A DNA stretch of 64,000 nt, taken from assembly GCF_900116295.1 (NCBI RefSeq), contig NZ_FPAF01000001.1:806001-870000 (forward strand). The letters run 5' to 3'. This document shows, one piece after another, positions 25,652 through 36,373 of the stretch (the first letter of the stretch is position 1; each line of letters opens with the position of its first letter). This stretch comes from Bacillus sp. 103mf. Lineage in GTDB: Bacteria; Bacillota; Bacilli; Bacillales; Bacillaceae_G. The position numbers and the translations under genes are program-made. Below the pieces are notes generated by a model. It saw nothing but the letters and a program-made list of their open reading frames with translations. It was not told the origin of the DNA and ran no database searches.

Positions 25652-28600
25652 TTATAACACACTGAAATAACGCGCTTCTGGATGAGCAAACACCATCGCC
25701 GATACAGAAGCCTCTGGTTCCATCATAAACCCTTCCGTTAAGGAAATTCCAATTTCTTCAGGGCGAAGCAACCGGAATAACTTTTCTTGATCAGCAAGTT
25801 CTGGACACGCAGGATAGCCAAAAGAAACGCGAATTCCTTGATACTTTGTCCGGAACCGCTCTTCCATCGTCATATTTGGTGAATCTGGAAATCCCCAGCG
25901 ATCACGGATGAGCATATGCGTTTTTTCAGCTAATCCTTCTGCAAGTTCCAGCGCAAGTGATTGAATCGCATGGCTACGCAAATAATCGCCTTGTTCTTTC
26001 CACTTTTCTGCTACGGCACGGACACCTTTCCCAACCGTTACAGCTAGAAAAGCAACATAATCCATTTCATCTCCAACCGGGCGTAAGTAATCACCAAGCG
26101 TGCGATGCGGTGCTTTTCCTTGTCTTGGAAATGTAAAACGCTCTAACACACGATTTTGATCTTCTGGATCATAAATTAAAATGTCTTGATTTTCACTTTG
26201 TGCAGGAAAGAATTGATATACAGCGCTCGGACGTAACCATGATTCTTCCCCGCGAAGCAATTCATCGATTAAGTCGTTCAGTTCATGGGCCCTTCTATCT
26301 CCTTCTTGTAGCAACTTTTTCACATTCCCTTTTAAACCTAAGTGATGTCCAATTAACATTTGCCGATTTAAAAACGGAGCAAGATGTGCTACTGAAATAT
26401 CCCGAAGAACGACACGTTTTGTAGAATGCGGTACGATTACTGGTACTGGCGGCAATTTTTCAATTGGAATCGGTACCTCTACTACCTTCTTCTCTTCTTG
26501 TACAACAACATGTAAGTGACGCTTCGCTTTTTCCTCACGCATTTTTTCTCGTTCCTCTTCTTGCTGCAAACGATTGATAAGATCTAATCCTGTCATCGCA
26601 TCGCTTGCATATAGGACAAGTCCTTGATAAGAAGGAGAAATCCGCGTTTCTGTGAATTTCCGAGTCAGCGCGGCACCTCCTACAACAATAGGAACATCAA
26701 TATTTGCCGCTTTTAAGTCTTCTGCTGTTGTTACCATTTGCTGCGCAGATTTAACAAGTAAGCCTGATAAGCCAATAATATCTGGTTTTTGTTCTTTTAC
26801 CTCTTGAATAATACGATCAGATCGCACATTAATACCGAGGTTTACAATGTCATATCCATTATTGGATAAAATAATTTCTACTAAATTTTTACCGATGTCA
26901 TGCACATCACCTTTTACTGTCGCAAGTAATACTTTCCCTTTCTTCGCACTATCACTTGCCTCCATATACGGCTCTAAATACGAAACGGCCGCTTTCATAC
27001 TTTCCGCACTTTGCAGCACTTCTGCAACAATAAGCTCATTATTATTAAATAAACGTCCCACTTCATCCATGCCTGCCATAAGTGGTCCGTTAATAATGTC
27101 AAGCGGCTTTCTTCCTTCATCTAGTGCCTCTTGTAAGTCAACATATAATCCCTGCTTTGTTCCTTCTACAATATAATGAGATAACCGCTCATCAAGTGTT
27201 AACGTTTCAGCTGCTACAACTTCTTTTTGCCTCACATTTCGATAAAAATTTGTAAATTCCTCTAACGTTTCTTTTGTCGTCTCAAACAAAAGTGCATTCG
27301 CCAATGCCTTTTCTTCTTCAGAAATAGAAGCATAACGCTCTAGCTTTTCAGTATTCACAATTGCATAATCTAAACCAGCCTTTGTCGCATGATATAAAAA
27401 GACGGAATTTAATACTTCGCGCCCTGCTGGCGGTAAACCAAATGAAATATTACTTACACCTAATATCGTTAAACATTCAGGCATCTCTTCTTTTATGAGC
27501 CGAATGCCTTCAATTGTCGCTGCAGCTGAACCGATGTATTCTTCATCACCTGTTCCAACAGGAAAGACAAGTGCGTCAAAAATAATATCTGACGGACGCA
27601 CTCCATATTTTATTGTTAATAGCTCATAACTTCTTTTAGCAATTTCAAGCTTCCGCTCAGCTGTTACCGCCATACCAACTTCATCAATTGTTCCCACAAC
27701 AATAGCAGCTCCGTATTGTTTAATAAGTGGAATCACTTTTTCAAAACGCTCTTCTCCATTTTCTAAGTTAATAGAGTTAATCACCCCTTTTCCTTGCAAA
27801 TAAGTAAGAGCTCGATTCATCACTTTCTCATCAGTCGAATCAATCATAATTGGCACCTTTAATACTTTCGTCGCAGCTTGCAGGAAATTCTCCATATCTT
27901 CTATTTCATCACGGTCTGGGTCTGCCATACAAATATCAATAATATGGGCATTTTTCTTTACTTGTTCCCTTGCTACTTCCGCCGCCTCTTCAAAATTCCC
28001 TTCTGCAACAAGACGTTTAAATTTGCGTGAGCCAATTACATTCGTGCGCTCCCCAACGAATAACGGGCGCATAGAATCTTCATATTGCAGCGCTTCAAGT
28101 CCGCTAATTCCATGTCCTTTTCTTTCTCGTTTCACACGCGGTTCAAATGATAATAATGCCTCTTTCATCGCACGAATATGTGCCGGCGTTGTCCCGCAGC
28201 AACCGCCAACAATATTCACCCAGCCTTCTTCTGCAAACTGTTTCACTTTATGGGCAAGGGACTGCGGGGATTCATGATAATGACCGTCTTCATCTGGAAG
28301 TCCAGCATTTGGATAACAAGAGATATAACACTCAGATAACTCTGCAAGTGAACGAATATGTTCTCTCATAAACTCTGGTCCTGTTGCACAGTTTAACCCA
28401 ACCGATAATGGATTCATATGCTCTACCGATAAGTAGAATGCTTCAATTGTTTGCCCAGCTAACGTCGTTCCCATCGGTTCAATTGTTCCGGAAATCATAA
28501 GCGGAACTTTTTTCTCTATCTCAATAAATGCTTTTTCAATTCCTAAACAGGCTGCTTTTACATTTCGCATGTCCTGACTTGTTTCTACAAGTAGCAGATC

Positions 28601-29053
28601 TACACCGCCGCGCAGTAAACCGCGCGCCTGTCTCGTGTATGCCTCAATAAGCTCATGAAAAGTAACGCCACCCGTGACACTAATCGCTTTTGTCGTCGGA
28701 CCCATTGCACCGGCTACATATACTTCTTTGCAGCTCTCCTTGACAGCCTGTTTCGCTAACCTGGCAGCCCGTTCATTCAACTCCTCATCTAAGTGAGAAA
28801 GGTTATAATCACTGAGTACAATGTTCGTTGCACCAAATGTGTTCGTTTCAATAATATCTGCTCCTGCTTCAATATACTCTTTATGAATATATAAAATAAC
28901 GTCTGGCCGAGTTTTTACTAAATATTCATTACAACCCTCATATTCTTCTCCTCCAAAATCTGCAGCCGAAAGGTTTTCTTGTTGAATCATCGTTCCCATT
29001 GCACCATCTAATATTAAAATTTCTTGTTGTAATCTTTCCTCGATTGGTCTCAT
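25652..29053 (-). CDS. metH: Cobalamin-dependent methionine synthase
   Basis: 1133 aa. Moves the methyl group of 5-methyltetrahydrofolate to homocysteine via methylcobalamin. Domains in order: homocysteine-binding barrel (1 to about 310, zinc cysteines in [11 protein letters not shown]), pterin-binding barrel (about 325-600), cobalamin cap and B12 domain (about 640-860, with DVHDIGKN carrying the cobalt-ligand His) and the AdoMet reactivation domain (about 890-1133). All are present. It overlaps yitJ by 4 bp and is controlled through the SAM riboswitch ahead of yitJ. Confidence 0.97.
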   Translation of the reverse strand: MRPIEERLQQEILILDGAMGTMIQQENLSAADFGGEEYEGCNEYLVKTRPDVILYIHKEYIEAGADIIETNTFGATNIVLSDYNLSHLDEELNERAARLAKQAVKESCKEVYVAGAMGPTTKAISVTGGVTFHELIEAYTRQARGLLRGGVDLLLVETSQDMRNVKAACLGIEKAFIEIEKKVPLMISGTIEPMGTTLAGQTIEAFYLSVEHMNPLSVGLNCATGPEFMREHIRSLAELSECYISCYPNAGLPDEDGHYHESPQSLAHKVKQFAEEGWVNIVGGCCGTTPAHIRAMKEALLSFEPRVKRERKGHGISGLEALQYEDSMRPLFVGERTNVIGSRKFKRLVAEGNFEEAAEVAREQVKKNAHIIDICMADPDRDEIEDMENFLQAATKVLKVPIMIDSTDEKVMNRALTYLQGKGVINSINLENGEERFEKVIPLIKQYGAAIVVGTIDEVGMAVTAERKLEIAKRSYELLTIKYGVRPSDIIFDALVFPVGTGDEEYIGSAAATIEGIRLIKEEMPECLTILGVSNISFGLPPAGREVLNSVFLYHATKAGLDYAIVNTEKLERYASISEEEKALANALLFETTKETLEEFTNFYRNVRQKEVVAAETLTLDERLSHYIVEGTKQGLYVDLQEALDEGRKPLDIINGPLMAGMDEVGRLFNNNELIVAEVLQSAESMKAAVSYLEPYMEASDSAKKGKVLLATVKGDVHDIGKNLVEIILSNNGYDIVNLGINVRSDRIIQEVKEQKPDIIGLSGLLVKSAQQMVTTAEDLKAANIDVPIVVGGAALTRKFTETRISPSYQGLVLYASDAMTGLDLINRLQQEEEREKMREEKAKRHLHVVVQEEKKVVEVPIPIEKLPPVPVIVPHSTKRVVLRDISVAHLAPFLNRQMLIGHHLGLKGNVKKLLQEGDRRAHELNDLIDELLRGEESWLRPSAVYQFFPAQSENQDILIYDPEDQNRVLERFTFPRQGKAPHRTLGDYLRPVGDEMDYVAFLAVTVGKGVRAVAEKWKEQGDYLRSHAIQSLALELAEGLAEKTHMLIRDRWGFPDSPNMTMEERFRTKYQGIRVSFGYPACPELADQEKLFRLLRPEEIGISLTEGFMMEPEASVSAMVFAHPEARYFSVL

Positions 29054-30885
29054 ATATTCATTCCTTCTTTCTGCTCTTTCCTTGCTTGAATATACTGAAC
29101 GAGCGTTTCTGTCACTTCATATTTTAAAAATGGTGTAATTAAATAGATACCATTGAATAGCTCCATCGCAGCATCAATTAATTCTTTAGATATACGAATT
29201 CCTTCTGCCACTGCTTCTTCTGATGTTTTATGTCCATCCATACGCCTTCTCACTTCTTCTGGAAGGGTAATGCCTGGCACCTCAAAATGTAAAAAGTCTG
29301 CATTTCGTTTACTTACAAGCGGCATAATCCCAATAAAAATTGGCTGTTCGATATGCTTCGTCGCTTCATACACGTTTCGAATGACTGCTGCATCATAAAT
29401 GGGCTGTGTTAAAAAATACTCAGCACCAGCTGCAATTTTTTTCTCCATACGTTTTACAGCTGCCTCGATATGTCTTACATGTGGATTAAAAGCCCCACCA
29501 ACCGAAAAACGGGTAGCTGCTCCTATTGTTTTTCCTAAGATAGACCGGCCATTGTTCATTTCTTTAATCATTTTAATGAGTTCTATAGAAGAAAGGTCAT
29601 ATACAGATGTTGCACCAGGGAAATCTCCAACCCTCGCAGGATCTCCAGTTAATGCTAATACTTCCTCCATACCGAGCGCTGCTAATCCTAGTAAATGAGA
29701 CTGCAGCCCAATCACATTATGATCACGGCACGTTAAATGAATTAATATAGGGATATCGTGCTTTGTTAATAACGCTCCCATTGCCATATTTGATACGCGA
29801 GGCGACGCTAAAGAATTATCAGCTAACGTAATGGCATCTGCTCCTGCACGCTTCAACGCCTTAGCTCCTTCAAAAAATCTCTGCGTATCCAACGTTTTGG
29901 GTGGATCTAGCTCAACAATCACTGTCGTTTCCTTTTTCGCTTTTTCTGCTAATGTAATTCGATCTACTGTATTTACACGCGGCTTTGCTATTACTTCAAC
30001 TCGCTTTACAACTTCTTTAGCTGTTACAGGATGCTCATTTTCAAGTGCTCGCTTCATCGCTTCGATATGAGAAGGAGTTGTACCGCAACACCCCCCAAGC
30101 AACCTAACGCCTTGCTTAATAAATTCCGGCGCCATTTCTTCAAAATAAGCCGGGCTTCCTTCGTATACGTAACGGCCCTCTACATATTTAGGAAGACCAG
30201 CATTTGGATACGCAGATAAATAACTATATTTAGGAATTTCTATCGTCTTAAAAGATTCAATCATATGAAGCGGCCCTAACTGACAATTTAATCCGACCAC
30301 ATTTGCACCATACTCTATAAGCTGCTTCAATACATCATCTACACTATTTCCATTTTGTGTTGTACTAGCTTCATGAAGGGCAAGCTGCGCAATAAGAGGG
30401 ACATTGGTTTGCTTCCGTAATACTTTTACTGCATGAAGTAATTCAAATTCATCGTAAAATGTTTCTAGTAATAACCCATCAACACTTTCTTCTAGCAGGG
30501 CATTTGCTTGCTCTAAGAGCATAAATTCACGCTCCATATCCGTGGTTGTAACTGCTCCAATATGTTTCATTCCACCGATTGTTCCTACGATTGCATTCTT
30601 TTCTGTCACCGCTTCTTTTGCATGTCTTACAGCAGCGCGGTTAATTTTCCTTACGCGATCCTCAAGACCGTACATACGAAGTTTCCCTTCATTTGCTCCG
30701 TATGTATTGGTTTGAATGACATCTGCCCCTGCGGCAACATATTGTTTATGAATCGAAATAATCCGTTCCGGCTCAGATAAATTCAATTCTTCAAAGCAGC
30801 TTTGTAAACCATGAGAATACAATAACGTTCCCATCGCTCCGTCCCCAATCACAATTCTTCTTTGCAATAAATCTAGTAGTTTCAC
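29050..30885 (-). CDS. yitJ: Bifunctional homocysteine S-methyltransferase / 5,10-methylene-THF reductase
   Basis: 611 aa, GTG start with GAGGGAG five bases upstream. The N-terminal homocysteine methyltransferase barrel (1 to about 290) has the zinc motif [10 protein letters not shown]. The C-terminal methylenetetrahydrofolate reductase barrel (about 320-600) has VELDPPKTLDTQRF and ALTGDPARVGDFPGA. It makes the methyl donor that MetH, encoded by the next gene, uses. A SAM riboswitch lies upstream, with a repeat chimera between its terminator and this start. Confidence 0.95.
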   Translation of the reverse strand: MKLLDLLQRRIVIGDGAMGTLLYSHGLQSCFEELNLSEPERIISIHKQYVAAGADVIQTNTYGANEGKLRMYGLEDRVRKINRAAVRHAKEAVTEKNAIVGTIGGMKHIGAVTTTDMEREFMLLEQANALLEESVDGLLLETFYDEFELLHAVKVLRKQTNVPLIAQLALHEASTTQNGNSVDDVLKQLIEYGANVVGLNCQLGPLHMIESFKTIEIPKYSYLSAYPNAGLPKYVEGRYVYEGSPAYFEEMAPEFIKQGVRLLGGCCGTTPSHIEAMKRALENEHPVTAKEVVKRVEVIAKPRVNTVDRITLAEKAKKETTVIVELDPPKTLDTQRFFEGAKALKRAGADAITLADNSLASPRVSNMAMGALLTKHDIPILIHLTCRDHNVIGLQSHLLGLAALGMEEVLALTGDPARVGDFPGATSVYDLSSIELIKMIKEMNNGRSILGKTIGAATRFSVGGAFNPHVRHIEAAVKRMEKKIAAGAEYFLTQPIYDAAVIRNVYEATKHIEQPIFIGIMPLVSKRNADFLHFEVPGITLPEEVRRRMDGHKTSEEAVAEGIRISKELIDAAMELFNGIYLITPFLKYEVTETLVQYIQARKEQKEGMNI

Positions 30886-30913
30886 ATGTCTCCCTCTCTT
30901 CTTTTCAATATAT

Positions 30914-30974
30914 ATGAAGTGAAACTTTAATCAGTGGGGGTTTTTATGTCGTTTTTTAATTTGTATTTATATAA
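30914..30974. repeat. Chimera of a bcr1-like left end and a family A left end
   Basis: Positions 30916-30942 read GAAGTGAAACTTTAATCAG then GGGGG, the first arm of a bcr1-like element. They join GTTTTTATGTCG and TTTTTTAATTTGTATTTATA, the inverted left end of family A. It lies in the leader RNA between the SAM riboswitch terminator and the yitJ start. Confidence 0.8.
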
Positions 30975-31131
30975 AAAACCCCCTCTTCTCAATGAAGAGG
31001 GGGACAGCATTTTATCCTCCTCTTATCATTCAGAACAATTTGTTCCGCAGGTCTTAGCACCGTTTCAAACATATTGTTTGAAGGTTGCTGGGTTTCACAG
31101 GGCCTTTCCCTCCACCACTCTTAATAAGAGT
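30973..31131 (-). ncRNA. SAM-I (S-box) riboswitch ahead of yitJ-metH
   Basis: On the minus strand: CTCTTATTAAGAGTGGTGGAGG, conserved GGCCCTGTGAAACCCAGCAACC, a hairpin (TTCAAAC/GTTTGAA), GGTGCTAA, then the closing GATAAGAG at 31020-31027. These are the S-box core elements in order. A strong terminator follows (CCCCCTCTTC/GAAGAGGGGG plus T run, 30973-31003). High S-adenosylmethionine should stop transcription before yitJ. Confidence 0.95.
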
Positions 31132-31332
31132 TTCATTCGATTATAATTACAAAAAGTAAACATCATCCGTTCACTTATTAACAATCTTTGTTAATTTTTT
31201 CACTAATTTAGCATGTTAAAATACAAAAGTCAATGAAAATAAAGAAAAATAAAATTATTCAAAATATAGTTGCGTTTCTTTCTAAATTTGTTGTAAAGTA
31301 AAAAACATAATTAAAAACTTCATATTTCGAAT

Positions 31333-31503
31333 TCTTATCGAGAGAGGTCGAGGGACTGGCCCAATGACGCCTCAGCAACCATTAACAAGCTTTTTATTTG
31401 TTAATAAGGTGCTAATTCCAGCAAATTGAGAAATGATTTGACAGATAAGAAGAAGACTATATTTCCCGTATATAAGCCTTCTTCTTAGAAGGCTTTTTTA
31501 TTT
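31333..31503 (+). ncRNA. SAM-I (S-box) riboswitch ahead of metI-metC
   Basis: TTCTTATCGAGAGAGGTCGAGG, GGCCCAATGACGCCTCAGCAAC, a hairpin (TTAACAAG/TTGTTAA), GGTGCTAATTCC, and the closing GATAAGAAG at 31444-31452 give a complete aptamer. The terminator AAGCCTTC/GAAGGCTT with T run follows at 31475-31501. AAGAAGAAG just after the aptamer can compete for the terminator arm. Confidence 0.95.
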
Positions 31504-31525
31504 TGTACTAGGGAGGAATTCTATT

Positions 31526-32638
31526 ATGTCTACAATGGAAACAAAGCTTGCCCAAATTGGAAATCGCAGTGAAACAACAACTGGAGCGGTCAACCCACCC
31601 GTTTACTTTTCCACTGCTTATCGCCACGAAGGAATTGGAAAGTCAACAGGGTTTGATTATTCCCGAACCGGAAACCCAACACGCCTTCTATTAGAACGCG
31701 CGATCGCTGACTTAGAACATGGTGAGCAAGGCTATGCCTGTAGCTCAGGAATGGCTGCTGTTCTTCTTGTCCTTTCACTATTTCGCTCTGGTGACGAACT
31801 AATTGTATCTGAAGATTTATACGGCGGAACATATCGGTTATTTACAGAACACGAGCAAAAATGGGATGTTCGATGTAGATATGTAGATACACAACATATA
31901 GAAGAAATTGAAAAAGCAATTTCACCGAAAACAAAAGCCATTTTCATAGAAACACCAACAAATCCACTTATGCAAATAACGGATATTGCCGCAGTTGCTG
32001 CCGTTGCAAAACGTCACGACTTGCTCCTTATTGTCGATAACACATTTTACACACCCTATTTGCAACAACCATTAACAGCAGGTGCCGACATTGTCCTGCA
32101 TAGCGCTACAAAGTATTTAGGCGGTCATAATGATGTATTAAGCGGACTCGTTGTTGCAAAAGGGGCAAAATTATGCGAAGAACTCGCTTACTATCACAAT
32201 GCATCTGGAGCTGTGTTAAACCCATTTGATTCTTGGCTTTTAATACGCGGCATGAAAACATTAGCGCTGCGCATGAGGCAGCATGAAGAGAATGCAAAAG
32301 CAATTGTTTCCTATTTACAAGAAGAAGAAGCCATAACCGATGTGTATTATCCAGGAAAAGGCGGTATGATCTCTTTTAAACTACGAGAAGAAGCGTGGAT
32401 TGATCCATTCTTACAATCGCTTTCTCTTATTACGTTTGCAGAAAGTCTTGGCGGTGTAGAAAGCTTTATTACATACCCCGCAACACAAACACATGCCGAT
32501 ATACCAGAAGATATTCGCATAGCACGAGGCGTTTGTAATCGTCTGCTGCGCTTCTCCGTAGGAATTGAAAACCAAGATGATTTAATTCAAGATTTACAGC
32601 AAACTTTAAAACAAGTAAAAGAAGGAGTGAGAATATGA
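31526..32638 (+). CDS. metI: Cystathionine gamma-synthase / O-acetylhomoserine thiolyase
   Basis: 370 aa PLP-dependent trans-sulfuration enzyme. It joins an activated homoserine with cysteine or sulfide. The PLP lysine lies in HSATKYLGGHNDV, and SSGMAAV, YGGTYRLF and ETPTNPLM are also family motifs. AGGGAGG precedes the ATG. It overlaps metC by 4 bp and is under the SAM riboswitch, as in B. subtilis metI-metC. Confidence 0.94.
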   Translation: MSTMETKLAQIGNRSETTTGAVNPPVYFSTAYRHEGIGKSTGFDYSRTGNPTRLLLERAIADLEHGEQGYACSSGMAAVLLVLSLFRSGDELIVSEDLYGGTYRLFTEHEQKWDVRCRYVDTQHIEEIEKAISPKTKAIFIETPTNPLMQITDIAAVAAVAKRHDLLLIVDNTFYTPYLQQPLTAGADIVLHSATKYLGGHNDVLSGLVVAKGAKLCEELAYYHNASGAVLNPFDSWLLIRGMKTLALRMRQHEENAKAIVSYLQEEEAITDVYYPGKGGMISFKLREEAWIDPFLQSLSLITFAESLGGVESFITYPATQTHADIPEDIRIARGVCNRLLRFSVGIENQDDLIQDLQQTLKQVKEGVRI

Positions 32639-33837
32639 GTTATTCCCTAGATACGCTTTTACTTCATAATCGTTTTAAGCATGACAAACAAACAGGTGCT
32701 GTAAATGTTCCTGTTTACAATACATCTACATTCCATCAATTTGATGTAGATTCATTTGGAAAATATGATTATAGTCGTTCTGGAAATCCAACACGTGAAG
32801 CTCTCGAGGAACTAATCGCTTTACTAGAAGGCGGAAGCAAAGGATTTGCCTTTTCATCTGGCATGGCTGCTATTTCAACTGCTTTTCTTCTTTTATCACA
32901 AGGAGACCATGTCCTTATTTCTGAAGACGTGTACGGAGGTACATACCGAATTATAACGGAAGTTCTCTCTCGTTACGGCGTTTCACACACATTCGTTGAC
33001 ATGACAAATTTAGAAGAGGTAGAACAAAATATTCGTCCCAATACAAAAGTTTTTTACGTTGAAACACCGTCAAATCCACTATTAAAAGTAACAAATATTA
33101 GAGCCGTTTGTGAACTTGCAAAATCTGCCCATGCACTCACTTTTGTTGATAATACATTTTTAACACCCCTTTACCAAAAACCATTAGAACTTGGGGCTGA
33201 TATCGTTCTCCATAGCGCAACAAAATTTCTTGCAGGTCATAGTGATGTTACTGCAGGATTAGCAATCGTAAAAGATGAAGAACTCGCACAAAAAGTGGGA
33301 TTTTTACAAAATTCTTTTGGAGCTATATTAGGACCACAAGATTGCTCCCTTGTCCTTCGCGGTTTAAAAACATTACACGTTCGCTTAGAGCACTCTTCAC
33401 GAAACGCTGAAAAAATCGCCTGTTATTTACAGCAGCATCCCAAAATTAAAGATATCTATTATCCTGGGTTACCATCACACCCCGAATATGAAACGCAACA
33501 CAATCAAGCAAAATCAGCAGGAGCGGTCCTTTCCTTTACACTAGAATCTGAAAATGCATTACGACAATTTCTAGCACACATTCAACTTCCCGTATTCGCA
33601 GTTAGTTTAGGTGCTGTTGAATCGATTCTTTCGTATCCAGCAAAAATGTCACACGCTGCGATGTCACAAGCAGAACGTGAAAAACGAGGAATTTCAAATG
33701 CACTGCTGCGCTTATCTGTTGGATTAGAAAACGCAGATGATTTAATTGCGGACCTTGAGCATGCGCTTACGTATGTAGAAGAAGTCGTTATCTCTAAAAA
33801 AAGGGTTAAACTAGAGAATGATATAAATACAAATTAA
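32635..33837 (+). CDS. metC: Cystathionine beta-lyase, C-terminus extended by a repeat
   Basis: 400 aa. Splits cystathionine into homocysteine, pyruvate and ammonia. The PLP lysine lies in HSATKFLAGHSDV, and the Cys/Met metabolism PLP-enzyme motifs are complete. The tail after EEVVISKKRVKLEN is longer than in the B. subtilis enzyme as I recall it. The last residues (INTN) and the stop are encoded by the left end of a family A repeat. It overlaps metI by 4 bp. Confidence 0.94.
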   Translation: MSYSLDTLLLHNRFKHDKQTGAVNVPVYNTSTFHQFDVDSFGKYDYSRSGNPTREALEELIALLEGGSKGFAFSSGMAAISTAFLLLSQGDHVLISEDVYGGTYRIITEVLSRYGVSHTFVDMTNLEEVEQNIRPNTKVFYVETPSNPLLKVTNIRAVCELAKSAHALTFVDNTFLTPLYQKPLELGADIVLHSATKFLAGHSDVTAGLAIVKDEELAQKVGFLQNSFGAILGPQDCSLVLRGLKTLHVRLEHSSRNAEKIACYLQQHPKIKDIYYPGLPSHPEYETQHNQAKSAGAVLSFTLESENALRQFLAHIQLPVFAVSLGAVESILSYPAKMSHAAMSQAEREKRGISNALLRLSVGLENADDLIADLEHALTYVEEVVISKKRVKLENDINTN

Positions 33838-33945
33838 AAAACCGACATAAAAACCTTTTTCTTTTTAGGCGGGCGAGAGCATCTAGCCCCGCATAGTAGC
33901 GGTCATGTTTTTTCTGCATAACAGGAATTTACTTGCTAAAAAATG
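33821..33945 (+). repeat. Dispersed repeat family A, internally deleted copy
   Basis: The left end ATATAAATACAAATTAAAAA begins inside metC and contains its stop. Then GGCGGGCGAGAGCATCTAGC, a truncated core running straight into GTAGCGGTCATG and TTCTGCATAACAGGAA. The part encoding the CCTGCCACATG segment is missing. Confidence 0.85.
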
Positions 33946-33988
33946 AAAACAGTAAGTATTGGTCTTTTGAAAAAGAATTATCGACTCA

Positions 33989-34020
33989 AAAAGTTCCTTC
34001 AGAAGATTGAAGGAACTTTT
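33989..34020. terminator. Terminator behind metI-metC
   Basis: AAAAGTTCCTTCA / TGAAGGAACTTTT, 13-bp perfect stem with a 6-base loop. The A and T ends allow action on both strands, also for the methyltransferase gene ending at 34088. Confidence 0.85.
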
Positions 34021-34087
34021 CTCACATAACTCTCGCTAGTGGAAATAGAAGATGAAAGTTCATCTAGCCTTAAGCAAATTCCCCTTT

Positions 34088-34867
34088 TTACTTCTTACAA
34101 ACAAAAATCATCTCTGCCCCATCTTCAATAGAGCTACCATCATAATTCCCATATTGCTCAGCGATTGTAAAGCCAACAGCCTGAATCATATCCGTTATTT
34201 GTTCATAGTAGTAATATTTTAGAGACAACTGTTCTCTTAATTCTTCTTTTGTTCCGTTCTCATGTGTAATCCGAAATATATATTCGGGGTAAATAATTTG
34301 ATGTTCCACATCAATGGATTTGGCAATATGAGATTTTTGAATTGTACTTCCTGTTTGCGGATCTATCTTCTCCCATTGAATCATTTCAGGTTGAATCCAA
34401 GTTTCATCTAATTGCTTAAAAGGGCGAAATACATTGAAAATAAATTCTCCATCAGCTTTAAGATGGTGATATACTGTTTTCAAACATTCTATTTGGTCTT
34501 CTTTTTTGAGAAGTGCTTGATATGAAATACCCGGAATTAAAATTAAATTATAGCTCTTATTCATAACAAAATTCGTCATATTTGCTTGTTGAAGATGAAC
34601 CTTCTTCTGAATTTCATTAGACATTGTGTGTAGCTTTTCTTTAAGTAAATATAACATATATTCGGATAAATCAATTCCCCATACCGAAAAACCAGCTTGA
34701 GCTAAGGGCAAAGTAATTCTTCCTGTCCCACAAGCAATTTCTAAAATATCACCTGATAATTTAGAAGCTCTTTCAAGATAAAATGATAATTCTCCACAAT
34801 CTTTCCCTTCTTCTAAATCATAAAATCTAGCTGTGTTTCCATATAGATTCCCTTTTGTTACAGCCAT
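34088..34867 (-). CDS. Class I SAM-dependent methyltransferase
   Basis: 259 aa from the ATG at 34867 (GGGGG upstream); earlier in-frame codons overlap the preceding gene. SAM-binding motif I is ILEIACGTGRITLPLA (about residues 37-52), with the acidic loop WGIDLSEYML after it. Substrate unknown. It follows the metallo-beta-lactamase-fold gene by 13 bp, so the two form an operon. Confidence 0.85.
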   Translation of the reverse strand: MAVTKGNLYGNTARFYDLEEGKDCGELSFYLERASKLSGDILEIACGTGRITLPLAQAGFSVWGIDLSEYMLYLLKEKLHTMSNEIQKKVHLQQANMTNFVMNKSYNLILIPGISYQALLKKEDQIECLKTVYHHLKADGEFIFNVFRPFKQLDETWIQPEMIQWEKIDPQTGSTIQKSHIAKSIDVEHQIIYPEYIFRITHENGTKEELREQLSLKYYYYEQITDMIQAVGFTIAEQYGNYDGSSIEDGAEMIFVCKK

Positions 34868-34880
34868 GTATTTTCCCCCG

Positions 34881-35726
34881 CTATACATCGATTTTCATCG
34901 TATCGTAAGCAAACGTTATATTCATACCTTTTGCTCGTAATTCAGCTTCAATTTCTTTCAATTCGTCATATCCAAGATTGTCTACTTCTTCAATGTGCGT
35001 AATAATTGTATGTTTTGCTCGTAATCGTTTCGCCACTTCTAGCGTATCTTCAAACGTCGCCTCGCGTATGCGTTCAATAAAGGCACGGTCTCTTATTTGC
35101 TCTTTCGTCTTCCAATCAAACTCAGCAATTCCCATCGGTAAAATAGCTACATCTAAGTTACCAATTAAATGAGTAGGTGGCTCCCATTTATATAATTCAT
35201 CCATGGCAATAAGTACTCGCTTTTCTTTTTCTTCTAATAAGAATGCATACACATATTGTTCATATAAACGAAATGGTGTAACTTTTACTTTATTTTTCAC
35301 GAAGGATTGCCCATCTCGTAATACAATTAAATCAATCCATCCTTGCTGCTGCATAAATTGCAGATGGTCCCACGATCCTAAAAATTGTTTCATATCTTCT
35401 GCTACTTGCTCTGGTACATATACTGCAGCGCCCAAACCTTTGTTCGTTTCAAACGCCATCGTTTCCCAAATTCTCCGGCCCATTGTATGGTCTGGGTGCC
35501 AATGAGAGTATATCCCGGCTTCTACTTTCAAAATTTGAGATCGCTCCAATTGCAAGCGTATTTCCTCTGGCGTATCAATTAATAAGCTGAGATCGTGAAT
35601 AAAAACACTTGGTCCCATTCTACTATATGGTAAACTTTTCTCTCTCGCTTCTTTACTTACTTTGCTATAACTCCCTGGCCTTGGAGTTGGTGTAGCACCG
35701 CCTGTTCCTAAAAACTCTATTCTCAT
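34881..35726 (-). CDS. Metallo-beta-lactamase-fold hydrolase (PhnP/RNase Z-like)
   Basis: 281 aa. It begins MRIEFLGTGGATPTPRPGSY. The metal motif is SHWHPDHTMG (HxHxDH), followed by a later Asp (LIAMDE) and His (ITHIEEVD). The fold is that of PhnP and RNase Z relatives, which cut phosphodiesters. The actual substrate is unknown. First gene of a two-gene unit with the methyltransferase. Confidence 0.82.
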   Translation of the reverse strand: MRIEFLGTGGATPTPRPGSYSKVSKEAREKSLPYSRMGPSVFIHDLSLLIDTPEEIRLQLERSQILKVEAGIYSHWHPDHTMGRRIWETMAFETNKGLGAAVYVPEQVAEDMKQFLGSWDHLQFMQQQGWIDLIVLRDGQSFVKNKVKVTPFRLYEQYVYAFLLEEKEKRVLIAMDELYKWEPPTHLIGNLDVAILPMGIAEFDWKTKEQIRDRAFIERIREATFEDTLEVAKRLRAKHTIITHIEEVDNLGYDELKEIEAELRAKGMNITFAYDTMKIDV

Positions 35727-36023
35727 GATTATCCCTTCTTTCTATCTCTATTAATTTCCAGATTAAGATATACAACTCCTCTTAAATTATCGAAAAATTT
35801 TTTCATTTTCATTATTGAAAGAAAAATAAAATATGGTAAAATTGTAATATAAATGTAAACGTTTTTTTATTGAGAACAAAAATATTCATTATTGCAATCT
35901 ATAAGCACTGGTTTATCTTAATGGAAATATGTCTAGATTTACCCAATTTATTTACATCACGGTCTCTTTTCTTACAATTTCTTTACTTTAGAGCATTTTT
36001 TTTGCAACAACTATTCTCTTTGG

Positions 36024-36057
36024 TTTAGAATTTTGTTATGTATAGTATGGGTATAAT
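36024..36057 (+). promoter_or_regulatory. Possible promoter of the ArsR-family gene
   Basis: GGGTATAAT (TATAAT at 36052-36057) is a good -10 box 26 bp before the start. The -35 match (TTTAGA at 36024) has a poor 22-bp spacing. The rest of the 35727-36082 gap is AT-rich, with a half-matching cre-like TGTAAACGTTTTTT near 35854, and shows no other feature. Confidence 0.35.
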
Positions 36058-36082
36058 AAGCACACATGGAGGTGGAGAAAAG

Positions 36083-36373
36083 ATGTTAGAAACCTTTCAA
36101 CAGGAATTAGAATTATATGAAAACAATGCGGAATTATTAAAAGTACTTGCTCATCCAGTTCGTTTATGTATTGTAAAAGGATTGATTGAGCGAGGGCCAA
36201 GTAACGTTTCTACAATGTATACAGGCTTAAACATGCCCCAATCTACAATTTCTCAGCATTTAGCGAAGTTAAAAAGCGCTAAAATTGTTTCAAGTGAAAG
36301 AAAAGGATTGGAAATTTACTACAAAGTAGAAAATGAAACAATTATCCAATTAGTTCGTGTATTACTAGGTTAG
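36083..36373 (+). CDS. ArsR-family winged-helix regulator
   Basis: 96 aa from the ATG at 36083 with GGAGGTGGAG upstream; a 15-residue extension has no binding site. The HTH is in LNMPQSTISQHLAKLKSAKI (about residues 46-65) with a wing at VSSERKGLEIYYKV. There is only one cysteine (LCIVKG), so no classical metal site is seen. It could be a metal-independent member of the family. No obvious target gene adjoins it. Confidence 0.85.
   Translation: MLETFQQELELYENNAELLKVLAHPVRLCIVKGLIERGPSNVSTMYTGLNMPQSTISQHLAKLKSAKIVSSERKGLEIYYKVENETIIQLVRVLLG

Noticed and set aside
31132-31332. Promoters of the two divergent SAM-riboswitch operons
   Set aside because: TATAAT-like boxes exist (for example 31140-31145 on the minus strand), but without a convincing -35 partner at proper spacing.
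34981-36060. Mobile element near the MBL/ArsR genes
   Set aside because: No transposase, terminal inverted repeats or duplicated target sites are visible in this AT-rich gap.
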